From contig CAZORE010000013.1 of assembly GCA_964581815.1 (NCBI GenBank), positions 30,502-94,501 on the forward strand: DNA of 64,000 nt, read 5' to 3'. A model generated the notes under the pieces. The model did not search any database. It worked only from the letters and a program-made list of their open reading frames with translations, and had not been told where the DNA came from. This document shows positions 50,657 through 58,795 of this stretch, one piece after another. Origin of the DNA: Trebonia sp964581815. Lineage in GTDB: Bacteria; Actinomycetota; Actinomycetes; Streptosporangiales; Streptosporangiaceae. A program made the translations under genes and the position numbers. Position 1 is the stretch's first letter. Every line of letters starts with the position of its first letter.

Positions 50657-50860
50657 GGGAAGGGCGGGAAGGGGCGGGAAGGGCGGGAAGGGGCGGGAAG
50701 GGCGGGANNNNNNNNNNNNNNNNNNNNNNNNNNNNNNNNNNNNNNNNNNNNNNNNNNNNNNNNNNNNNNNNNNNNNNNNNNNNNNNNNNNNNNNNNNNNN
50801 NNNNNNNCGGGAAGGGCGGGAAGGGGCGGGAAGGGCGGGAAGGGGCGGGAAGGGCGGGAG
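50657..50860. repeat. GGGAAGGGC tandem array, collapsed around a gap
   Basis: A 19-base unit made of GGGAAGGGC and GGGAAGGGGC repeats on both sides of the 100-N run at 50708-50807. The visible part is about 100 bases; the true array is of unknown length. One strand is almost pure G-runs and could form G-quadruplexes. It lies between the permease stop and the glucosidase start. Confidence 0.9.
50708..50807. other. 100-N assembly gap in the tandem array
   Basis: Exactly 100 N, flanked on both sides by the same GGGAAGGGC repeats. Reads could not span the array; the copy number is unknown. Confidence 0.98.
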
Positions 50861-50869
50861 GTAAGAAGG

Positions 50870-51823
50870 TCAGCCTCTGATGCCGCCCGCGGTGAGACCG
50901 GCCATGATGTTGCGCTGGAAGATGAGGAAGAACAAGATCGTCGGGACCGCGGCCATGGCGGACGCGGCGATAAGCAGGTTCTGCGGCGTGCCGATCGCCG
51001 CCTGCCAGATGCCGACGTTGAGCGTCTCCCTCGTCGGGGTGTAGCCGTACTCGACGAGCAGCGGCCACAGGAAGTCCTTCCAGACCGCGACCAGCGAGAA
51101 GATCGAGACCACGCCGATGATCGGCCGGGAGATCGGCAGCACGATCTTCCACAGGATCATCAGCGGGGACGCGCCGTCCACCGACGCGGCGTCGATGTAG
51201 TCCGTCGGTATCGAGTCGAAGAACCGCTTGAGCAGGAAGATGTTGAACGCGTTGGCCACCGACGGCAGCCAGATCGCCTCGGGCGAGCCGATCAGGTTCC
51301 AGTGCAGCAGCGGCAGGTTGGCGATCGTCACGTACTGCGGCACCACGAGCACCGTGGCGGGGATCATCAGCGTGGCGAGCATGAGGAACAGCACCACGTT
51401 GCCGAGCGCGGGCCGCAGCTTGGACAGCGAGTACGCGGCGGCCACGTCGAAGACGAGCTGGAACGCCAGCGCTCCGAACGCGTAGTAGACCGAGTTCCAC
51501 AGCATGAGCCCGACGTCGAGCCGGTTCCACGACTGCACGTAGCTGCTCGGGTAGACGTGATGCGGGTAGAGCGTCGGCGGTGTCGCGATCACTTCCTGCG
51601 TTGACTTGAGCCCGTCGGTGAACAGGAAGTACAGCGGCCCGAGGAACACGAGCGTGAACACGACGATCACCAGGGTGAGCACGGTCCGGTAGATGATCTT
51701 GCCGCTCCGGCGGTTCAGCGAAACGTCGGAGATCAGCGTTCTGGTAGAGCTCGCCGGGCGGCGGGCCGCCCGAGCGGACTTGGACGCCCGGTTGGACCGG
51801 GTAGCGGTAAAGACGCTGGCCAT
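50870..51823 (-). CDS. Sugar ABC transporter permease (MalG type)
   Basis: A 317-residue permease with about six spans and the EAA loop DYIDAASVDGASPLMILWKI. The basic, Ser/Arg-rich N-terminus lies in the cytoplasm. It starts 16 bases after the MalF-type gene. Part of the LacI-linked alpha-glucoside operon. Confidence 0.95.
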   Translation of the reverse strand: MASVFTATRSNRASKSARAARRPASSTRTLISDVSLNRRSGKIIYRTVLTLVIVVFTLVFLGPLYFLFTDGLKSTQEVIATPPTLYPHHVYPSSYVQSWNRLDVGLMLWNSVYYAFGALAFQLVFDVAAAYSLSKLRPALGNVVLFLMLATLMIPATVLVVPQYVTIANLPLLHWNLIGSPEAIWLPSVANAFNIFLLKRFFDSIPTDYIDAASVDGASPLMILWKIVLPISRPIIGVVSIFSLVAVWKDFLWPLLVEYGYTPTRETLNVGIWQAAIGTPQNLLIAASAMAAVPTILFFLIFQRNIMAGLTAGGIRG

Positions 51824-51839
51824 GAGCTGCGCAAACCCC

Positions 51840-52826
51840 CTAGCCGCGCTCGCGGGTGGCCCACAGGAACCCGCCGGAGAAAACGGCGAGCACCAGCATG
51901 AGGACCACGCCGAGGGCCGACGCGCTGTTGTAGTTGCTCGCGCCGCTCATCGCGAACGCGTACTGGTAGATGAGCATCACCACGGACTGGGTGTTGTCGC
52001 CCACGCCGCCGCCGCCGTTGGTGAGCACGAACGACTCGATGAACATCTGCATAGTCGCCACGACCTGCAGCATCAGCAGCAGCATGAGGATCAGCCTGGT
52101 CTGCGGGATCGTCACGTGCCTGATCCGGCGCAGGATGCCCGCCCCCTCGAGCTCGGCGGCCTCGTAGAGCTCGCCGGGGATGTTCTGCAGCGCCGCCAGG
52201 TAGATCAGCGTGGCGCTGCCCATGTTCATCCAGGTCGACGCGATCACCACGGACACCATCGCGGTGCTGATGAAGCCGGTGCCCGGCTGGAACACCCACT
52301 GCGACGTCGGCAGGTGCAGGGTGTGCAGGATGTCGTTGAACAGCCCGTACTGCGGGTTGTAGAAGTAGGCGAACAGCAGCAGCGCCGAGGCGGGCGGCAG
52401 CATCACCGGCAGGTACACGAGCACACGAAGGAAGCCGCGCGCGTGCCGCAGCTCGTTCAGCACGATCGCCACCACGAACGGCACCGCGTACCCGATGACC
52501 AGCGCGAGCACGGTGAATTCGAGCGTGTTCCGCCACGCCTGCCAGAACGTGGGGTCGCGGAAGATCCGGGTGTAGTTCACCCAGCCCGCCCACGCGTACC
52601 CGCCGCCGTACACCGGCTTCTGGAAGCTCATGATGATCTCGCGGACGATCGGGTACCAGGAGAAGAACGAGAAGCACAGCACCGCGCCAATGAGGAACGC
52701 CCAGGCCCCGGCGTTCCGCCGGGCTCTGGGCAGCACCGCCCTCGGCCGCCGGCCGGCCGTGGCCGGCGAGGCCCCTGCTCGTTCGAACAGAGTGCGCCGC
52801 GCGACCCCGGTGAGTACGTTGGCCAT
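51840..52826 (-). CDS. Sugar ABC transporter permease (MalF type)
   Basis: A 328-residue permease. The spans include WAFLIGAVLCFSFFSWYPIV and VLALVIGYAVPFVVAIVLN; the EAA loop is GELYEAAELEGAGILRRIRH. Together with the next gene it forms the pore of the second importer. It is 126 bases downstream of the binding-protein gene. There is no ATPase gene in this operon. Confidence 0.95.
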   Translation of the reverse strand: MANVLTGVARRTLFERAGASPATAGRRPRAVLPRARRNAGAWAFLIGAVLCFSFFSWYPIVREIIMSFQKPVYGGGYAWAGWVNYTRIFRDPTFWQAWRNTLEFTVLALVIGYAVPFVVAIVLNELRHARGFLRVLVYLPVMLPPASALLLFAYFYNPQYGLFNDILHTLHLPTSQWVFQPGTGFISTAMVSVVIASTWMNMGSATLIYLAALQNIPGELYEAAELEGAGILRRIRHVTIPQTRLILMLLLMLQVVATMQMFIESFVLTNGGGGVGDNTQSVVMLIYQYAFAMSGASNYNSASALGVVLMLVLAVFSGGFLWATRERG

Positions 52827-52952
52827 TCTTCCCTCCTGTCAGTGACGCCAGCGGGCCGACCGGGCCCGGGGCGGGCGGCTGAGGTCGCCGCCCGCCCCGC
52901 GTCCCGGTCGGTGATCGATCATGACGAGTCAGAACGAGGGCGGGCTACCCCG

Positions 52953-54359
52953 TCACGCGCCGCTGTTCGCCAGGATCGCGTTGACGTTGGCCGCCGCCGT
53001 CTTGAGCAGCGTCGGGATGTCCGCGTTCGGCTCGGTAAGCACCGCGAGCATCACCGGGTCAAGCGTCTTGTAGACCGCCTGCGCGTCGGTCGGCTCGCCG
53101 TCGCCCGCCTCCTGCGCCTTGACGAACGGCTCGTAGTACGCCGTGTTGATGGTGGCGGACGCCGCCCTCAGCTGGTTGATCTTGTCGCCGGTCGCGCCGT
53201 TGAACAGCTCGGGCTCGGGGAAGCCGACGGGGAACCCGTCCGTCTTCTGCCTGGCGAAGTTGAACTGCCCGGTACCGGGGGTCAGGTCCTCGAAGTTGAG
53301 CCACTTGATGCCGGCCTCGATCTGCGCCGGGGTGTCGTGCGGGGCGAACATGAAGTCGTTGCCGCCGGACAGCGAGCCGGCCGGGCTGCCGGCCGGGCTG
53401 GGCAGCGGGCCCATCCCGATGTCAGCGAGGTTGCCCTTGTCCGTCGGCACGATCACGTTGTAGACGTCGTCGGGCGCGCCGATGTACATGCCGAGCTTGC
53501 CCGCCGCGAACTGCTGCTGCAGCGTGCCCCAGGCCAGGCCCTGGCTCTTGCTCATCGCGTTGTCGGTGAACCGCAGGTCGTGCAGCGCCTGCAGGATCGC
53601 GATCCCGTTGGCGTTGTCGAAGTTCGCCGTTGGGGTGGCGCCGCTGTTGTTAACCATGCTGCCGCCCGCGGCGTCGATGTAGGAGGAGAAGTGCCAGCCG
53701 CCGTTGTTGCCCGCGCTGTAGTCACCCCAGCCCTCGATGCCGTTGCCGAGCTTGGAGATCGCGGTGGCGTCGGCCTCGACCTGGGCCCAGGTGGTCGGCG
53801 GGTTATCGGGGTTGAGTCCCGCCTGCTGGAAGAGCGCCCTGTTGTAGATGAGACCCTGGGTGTAGTTGGAGGTCGGCAGGCCGTAAATGGTTGAGCCCGC
53901 GGTGACCGCCTTCATCGAGCCCGGCTCGATGTCCTTGAGCGTCGGCACGGTCGTGGAGTTCACGTACTTGGTGATGTCGGCGGCCTGGCCCGCGAGGAGC
54001 ACCTGCGGCAGGTCAGTGAAGTAGGTGTAGTAGAGGTTCGTCTCGGTCCCCGCGCGCAGCGTCGCGGTGAACTGCGCCTGGTTCGCGTCGCACGGGTAGT
54101 TGTAGACGCTGTCGATGGTGATGCTGGGGTTGGCCTTCTCGAAGGTGGCCACGTCCGCCAGCCACTCCTTGTGCTGCACCGGGGCCTGCGCCGCCGGCGG
54201 CGCGCAGTTGATGCTGATCGTGACCTTGCCGCCTGACCCGGCCGGGCCGCCGCTCGAGGCCGAGTTGCTAGAGCACGCCGCGGCGGCGAGGACCGTGCCC
54301 GCCACTGCGGCGACCGCGACCACCCGGCGGTGACGCAGTCGGTCGTACATGCTGCTCAT
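52953..54359 (-). CDS. Sugar ABC transporter binding lipoprotein
   Basis: A 468-residue family-1 solute-binding protein. The lipobox ends at Cys29 (VLAAAACS). Family features: GNGIEGWGDYSAGNNGGWHF, QFAAGKLGMYIGAPDDVYN, LSGGNDFMFAPHDTP. The binding partner is probably an alpha-glucoside, judged from the linked GH13 enzyme. The divergent LacI gene and its palindrome probably control it. Confidence 0.93.
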   Translation of the reverse strand: MSSMYDRLRHRRVVAVAAVAGTVLAAAACSSNSASSGGPAGSGGKVTISINCAPPAAQAPVQHKEWLADVATFEKANPSITIDSVYNYPCDANQAQFTATLRAGTETNLYYTYFTDLPQVLLAGQAADITKYVNSTTVPTLKDIEPGSMKAVTAGSTIYGLPTSNYTQGLIYNRALFQQAGLNPDNPPTTWAQVEADATAISKLGNGIEGWGDYSAGNNGGWHFSSYIDAAGGSMVNNSGATPTANFDNANGIAILQALHDLRFTDNAMSKSQGLAWGTLQQQFAAGKLGMYIGAPDDVYNVIVPTDKGNLADIGMGPLPSPAGSPAGSLSGGNDFMFAPHDTPAQIEAGIKWLNFEDLTPGTGQFNFARQKTDGFPVGFPEPELFNGATGDKINQLRAASATINTAYYEPFVKAQEAGDGEPTDAQAVYKTLDPVMLAVLTEPNADIPTLLKTAAANVNAILANSGA

Positions 54360-54677
54360 CGCTCCATCCCTTCCATGGGCTGATGGGGGCGATGGGCGTC
54401 CGGTACCGCTACGCTGCTGCGATCCGGTCGGGCGCCGTCGCCGTTAGGGTGAAGATACATAGCCGGACATCTACCGGCAAGATCCGGATTATCCGTTGCA
54501 AAGAAACAACATTCATGCGCAGGTCTCTGACTCTGCGCTTGTGAGCGCCCACATGCGGCGCAGATCCAGCCTGCCTGCGGCTTCGGTTCAGCAAGGTGCA
54601 GCGCCGGCAGCCGGTAGAAGATAAAAATATCTCTCTTATAACGCAATTTCTTGCGTTGATATGACATACTCTTGCGC
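54360..54677. other. 318-base divergent control region of the second sugar operon
   Basis: Lower in GC than the genes. AACGCAA (54640-54646) and TTGCGTT (54651-54657) are exact inverted arms around TTTC, a LacI-type operator. CATACT at 54665-54670 lies seven bases before the LacI ATG, suggesting leaderless expression. A second AT-rich patch with GTTGCAAAGAAACAAC at about 54493-54508 may be a site on the binding-protein side. No gene was seen here. Confidence 0.6.
54640..54657. promoter_or_regulatory. LacI-type operator
   Basis: AACGCAATTTCTTGCGTT, seven-base perfect arms, 21 bases upstream of the LacI start. It is expected to bind the adjacent LacI protein and to be released by the transported sugar or its derivative. 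Confidence 0.65.
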
Positions 54678-55700
54678 ATGACGCGTACTCCAGCCCGACG
54701 GCTCGCCGAGGTGGCGAAGAAGGTCGGGGTCAGCGAGGCCACCGTGAGCCGGGTGCTCAACGGCAAGCCCGGCGTGTCCGATAGCACGAGAGAGACGGTG
54801 CTCACCGCCCTGGACGTGCTCGGCTACGAGCGGCCGAGCAAGCTGCGCGGCCAGCGCGCCCGGCTGATCGGCCTGGTCGTGCCCGAGCTGCAGAACCCCA
54901 TCTTCCCGGCACTCGCCGAGGTCATCGGGGGCGCCCTCGCGCAGCGCGGGTTCACCCCGGTGCTGTGCACCCGCACCGCGGGCGGGCTCTCCGAGGCTGA
55001 CTACGTGGACATGCTGCTCGAGCAGCAGGCGTCCGGCGTAGTGTTCGCCGGCGGCCACTTCGCCGAGCTCGCCGCGCCGCACGACCACTACCGGCTGCTG
55101 CGCGCCCGGGGCGTCCCTGTCGTGCTGATCAACGCGGCGATCGACAACCTCGACTTCCCCTGCGTGGCAACCGACGACGCCTCCGCCGCCACCCAGGCGT
55201 TCACCCACCTGTCCGCGCTCGGGCATGAGCGCATCGGCCTGCTGCTCGGCCCCGAGGACCATATGCCGTCGCGCCGCAAGCTAGCCGGCTTCACCGAGGC
55301 GGCGCAGCGCGCGGGCATCGTCGTCGCGCCAGTCGAGCACGCCCTGTTCTCGCTCGAAGGGGGCCAGGCGGCCACCACCCGGATGCTGCGCCAGGGCGTG
55401 ACCGGCATCATCTGCGCCAGCGACGTCCTCGCGCTCGGCGCGATCCGCGCGGCGCGCCGGGCCGGCCTGGCCGTGCCCGGCGACGTGTCCGTGGTGGGCT
55501 ACGACGACTCCGCCTGGCTGAACTCCACCGATCCGCCGCTAACCACGATCCGCCAGCCCATCGAGTCGATGGGCAAGTCCGCGGTCGCGCTGCTCGTTAA
55601 CCAGATGGAAACGGTCATCGCGCACCCGGGTGAGCTGCTTTTCGAGCCCGAGCTTGTCGTCCGGGGCTCGACCGGCCCCGCCCCCGTCCGCGAGGCCTGA
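54678..55700 (+). CDS. LacI-family regulator
   Basis: A 340-residue regulator. The HTH RRLAEVAKKVGVSEATVSRV and the hinge NGKPGVSDSTRETVLTALD are at the N-terminus; the periplasmic-binding-protein-like core has GLVVPELQNPIFP, HLSALGHERIGLLLGP and VPGDVSVVGYDDS. ATG 54678 is preferred to the in-frame TTG at 54672. It is divergent from the importer and glucosidase operon and probably represses it. Confidence 0.94.
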   Translation: MTRTPARRLAEVAKKVGVSEATVSRVLNGKPGVSDSTRETVLTALDVLGYERPSKLRGQRARLIGLVVPELQNPIFPALAEVIGGALAQRGFTPVLCTRTAGGLSEADYVDMLLEQQASGVVFAGGHFAELAAPHDHYRLLRARGVPVVLINAAIDNLDFPCVATDDASAATQAFTHLSALGHERIGLLLGPEDHMPSRRKLAGFTEAAQRAGIVVAPVEHALFSLEGGQAATTRMLRQGVTGIICASDVLALGAIRAARRAGLAVPGDVSVVGYDDSAWLNSTDPPLTTIRQPIESMGKSAVALLVNQMETVIAHPGELLFEPELVVRGSTGPAPVREA

Positions 55701-55843
55701 CCAGCCGGGCGGCTAAGGACCTTAAGCCTGGGAGCTAAGGACAATCCGGCCGCGGTCCGGCGTGATCGCCCGATCCGCGCCGCCTGGCCTCATCCGCATT
55801 CTCGGGAGTAACGGAATAGCCCCATCACTCCCCGGAGGCCAGC

Positions 55844-56134
55844 ATGAACCGCATCCGTACCATCGGCCGGCACATTTCCCTGCTCACCGGCCTTGTCACC
55901 GTCCTGCTGGCAGCCGTCGGTGCCGTTCCCGCGTTCGCCAGCAGGACCCCGCCGCTCAACGCCGGGTTCGGCTCCGCGCCGGCGGGCGGCGGCACGCCCG
56001 GCTGGCAGATCGCCCTCATCGTCGTGGGAGCCGCGCTCGCGGCCGCCGTCGCCGCGGTCGCGATCGTCCGCCTGGCCAGGGCCAACCGCCGCCAGGCAGC
56101 CGCACCACAGCGCCAGGCAGTGCCCGGCAAGTGA
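55844..56134 (+). CDS. Small exported membrane protein
   Basis: A 96-residue protein with an N-terminal signal (LLTGLVTVLLAAVGAVPAFA, about 13-32), a short Gly/Pro-rich segment, a second span (IALIVVGAALAAAVAAVAIV) and a basic tail. The start follows CGGAGG. No family recognised. A strong terminator hairpin follows at 56198. Confidence 0.7.
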   Translation: MNRIRTIGRHISLLTGLVTVLLAAVGAVPAFASRTPPLNAGFGSAPAGGGTPGWQIALIVVGAALAAAVAAVAIVRLARANRRQAAAPQRQAVPGK

Positions 56135-56197
56135 TCTCGCCAAGGCGCCCGGCCCGCGCACGGCTCGCCGCCTATCCCTACCCCCGTGTACCGGTAT

Positions 56198-56222
56198 CTG
56201 GCCCAGGGTTCCCCTGGGCCAG
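56198..56222. terminator. Bidirectional terminator hairpin
   Basis: CTGGCCCAGGG and CCCTGGGCCAG (11-base perfect arms) around TTC, between the convergent genes ending at 56134 and 56261. No U-tract. Confidence 0.8.
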
Positions 56223-56260
56223 TATCGTTCTGGCCCGATGTTCCACAGGACCAATGCACC

Positions 56261-56884
56261 TCAGGCCGGTGTGGTCGCAGCGCCGATGATGGCCGGGCTC
56301 ACGAACGGCGGCACCTTGGGCAGCGCGGTGTGCTCGACCATGGTGACGGTGAAGCCGGCCTGCCTGATGGTGTCCAGGGTGGGCCGGTTGCAGTCGCAGC
56401 GGACCACGATCCGGTTGAGCCAGTTCATCTTGTCCTGCTGCCGCGCCCGCTTGGCGTCCTCGGCGCGCACGTGCTCGAGGAACAGCAGCGTGCCGCCTGG
56501 CCGCAGCACCCGGCGGAGCTCGCGCAGCGCCCGCGGCTGGTCATCAACCCCGCACAGGACCAGGGTCGACACCGCGACGTCGAAGGTCGCGTTCTCGAAC
56601 GGCAGGTCCTCGGCAGGCGCGCGCAGCACGGTGGCGGTAGAGCCGAGCTCGGTGAGCCGGCGTTCCAGCCGGCGCACCATCGGCGTGACCGGCTCGGTCA
56701 TCGTCAGCGAGTCGACCTCGGGACCGTACCAGGGCAGGTTCGCCCCGGTGCCGCTGCCGATCTCGAGCATCCGCCCCTTGGCGCCGGCCAGCAGGCGCTT
56801 GCGCATGTCGCGTAGCCCTGCCTCCTCAGTCTTGCCCATCTGCCGGTCGTAGGTCATGGCGAAAAAGCTGTCTCGCAGCGACAT
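56261..56884 (-). CDS. Class I SAM-dependent methyltransferase
   Basis: A 207-residue methyltransferase of the UbiE/Methyltransf_11 kind. Motif I is LEIGSGTGANLPWYG, followed by TMTEPVTPMVRRLERRL, ATFDVAVSTLVLCGV and the RPGGTLLFLEHVRA strand. ATG 56884 follows GAGG; the frame to 57112 overlaps the divergent HD-domain gene's promoter. Substrate unknown. The C-terminal DKMNWLNRIVVRCDCNRPT is typical of a subgroup acting on small molecules or phosphonates. Confidence 0.9.
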   Translation of the reverse strand: MSLRDSFFAMTYDRQMGKTEEAGLRDMRKRLLAGAKGRMLEIGSGTGANLPWYGPEVDSLTMTEPVTPMVRRLERRLTELGSTATVLRAPAEDLPFENATFDVAVSTLVLCGVDDQPRALRELRRVLRPGGTLLFLEHVRAEDAKRARQQDKMNWLNRIVVRCDCNRPTLDTIRQAGFTVTMVEHTALPKVPPFVSPAIIGAATTPA

Positions 56885-57054
56885 GGTTGCCTCGCTTCGT
56901 TCCCGTGCCCTCCCTGCGGAGAGCCTCTTGATTACCGACCGTACGAGCGCGTCATCGCCGGCCGCATGGGGCCAATGCCTCATCTTCTGCGCCGGTTTCG
57001 CTGCCTCATCGTTGTCACCTCGGCCGAACCGAGGCCGCGGGTTACGCTTATGCG

Positions 57055-58787
57055 ATGGAGGGTGCCGGGCATTCGCGGGTCCGGCTGGCGGAGCTGGTCG
57101 CGTCGCTGTCACTCGGCGTGGACCTTGGCTTCGGCCAGCCGATGGAGCACGTGCTGCGCCAGTGCCTGATCGCCCTGCGGCTCGCCGAGCGTCGCACGCT
57201 GAGCGAGCAGGACCGCGCGGCGGTCTACTACACCGCCCTGCTCGTCAACGTCGGCTGTCACTCAGACGCGCATGAGCAGGCGAAGTGGTTCGGCGACGAC
57301 ATCACGCTGAAATCCGGGAAGTACGACCACGAGTTTGGCAGTGTGCGCGGGATGCTGGCGATGCTGCGGCTGATCGGGGCGGGCAATCCTCCGCTGCACC
57401 GCTTCCGGGTCGGACTTGAGTTCGCCATGTCCGGGCACCGGGAGCTCGACGGGATGATCACACAGCACTCGAGGCTGGCAGGGACACTGGCCGAGCAGCT
57501 CGGCCTGCCGGCCGGCATCCGCGAGGCGATCGGCGCCGCGTACGAGCACTGGGACGGACGGGGCTGGCCGGGCGAGCTGAAAGCCGAGGCGGTGCCGGTC
57601 GCGGCCAGGATCGCCCAGCTCGCCGAATTCACCGAGGTCGCGCACCGGACACGCGGCGTCGAAGCGGCGCGGGCGCTGGCGCGCGCACGGTCGGGCGGGC
57701 AATTCGATCCGCACCTGGCGGCCTTGCTGTGCGCGGACGCGGACGAGATCTTCGCCGGCCTCGACGCGATTCCCACCTGGCAGGCGGTGATCTCCGCCGA
57801 GCCGGCCCTCGCGGTCGAGCTGTCCCCGGCCGAGATGGACGGCGCGCTGACCGCGGTCGCGAACTTCGTCGACCTCAAGTCGCCCTTCACGCTCGGTCAC
57901 TCGGTCGCGGTGGCGGAGCTGGCCGAGGACGCCGGGCGCAGGCTCGGGCTGCCCGCCGGGAAGACGGACCTGCTGCGCCGGGCCGGCCTGGTCCACGGCT
58001 ACGGCCGCCTTGGCGTGTCGAACTCGATCTTGGACCGGCCGGGCCCGCTGAGCGCCGGCGAGTGGGAGCGCGTCCGCATGTCTCCCTACCTGACCGAGCG
58101 GATGGTGCGGCAGTCGGCGGCGCTAGGGCCGCTCGGCGAGATCGCGGTGCAGGTCCGCGAGCGGCTAGACGGCAGCGGCTACCCGCGCGGGCTTTCCGGC
58201 GGCGCGATCTCNNNNNNNNNNNNNNNNNNNNNNNNNNNNNNNNNNNNNNNNNNNNNNNNNNNNNNNNNNNNNNNNNNNNNNNNNNNNNNNNNNNNNNNNN
58301 NNNNNNNNNNNGCGAGCGGCTAGACGGCAGCGGCTACCCGCGCGGGCTTTCCGGCGGCGCGATCTCCCGGCTGGCCCGGGTCCTCGGCGCGGCCGAGGCC
58401 TACCAGGCGATGCGCGAGCCGCGGCCGTACAGAGCCGCCCGGCCGGCCGCGGACGCCGCGGCCGAGCTGCAGGCCGACGTCCGCGCGGGCCGCCTGGACG
58501 CCGACGCCGTCGGCGCCGTCCTCGAGGCGGCCGGCCACCGGGTGACCCGGCGCAGGACGGCGGTGGCGGGCCTGACCGCCCGCGAGGTCGAGGTGCTCAT
58601 CCTGCTGGCCCGCGGCGCGTCAAACAAGCAGATCGCGGCGGACCTGGTGATCACGCCCAAGACGGCGGGGAATCACGTGGAGCACATCTACGCCAAGATC
58701 GGCGCGTCCAGCCGGGCGGCAGCAGCGATGTTCGCCGTGCAGCACGGCCTGCTGCCCGAGGACGAGATCGCCGTCCCCGTCCAGTAA
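57055..58787 (+). CDS. HD-domain (HD-GYP-like) protein with C-terminal LuxR HTH
   Basis: A protein of about 525 residues once the assembly artefact at 58157-58311 is removed. It contains two HD-like parts: AYEHWDGRGWPGEL near residue 165, and a C-terminal HD-GYP-like unit with DLKSPFTLGHSVAVAELA, LVHGYGRLGVSNSIL and RERLDGSGYPRGLSGG. The metal-binding HD pair is degenerate (HGYGRLG rather than HDIGK), so catalysis is doubtful; a sensory role is likely. The end is a LuxR HTH (LTAREVEVLILLARGASNKQ, KTAGNHVEHIYAKIG). TACGCT at 57043-57048 suggests leaderless initiation. It lies eight bases before the LAL regulator. Confidence 0.85.
58157..58366. other. Artificial duplication and 100-N gap
   Basis: Bases 58157-58211 (55 bases) are identical to 58312-58366, with 100 N (58212-58311) between. 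Both copies are in the same codon phase. Removing 155 bases restores one open frame of 1578 bases. The contig ends simply overlapped and were not merged. Confidence 0.93.
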
Positions 58788-58795
58788 ACGGGGGA

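Noticed and set aside
54356..54805. 149-codon minus-strand ORF across the LacI promoter
   Set aside because: It is the antisense of the LacI N-terminus and of an AT-rich control region.
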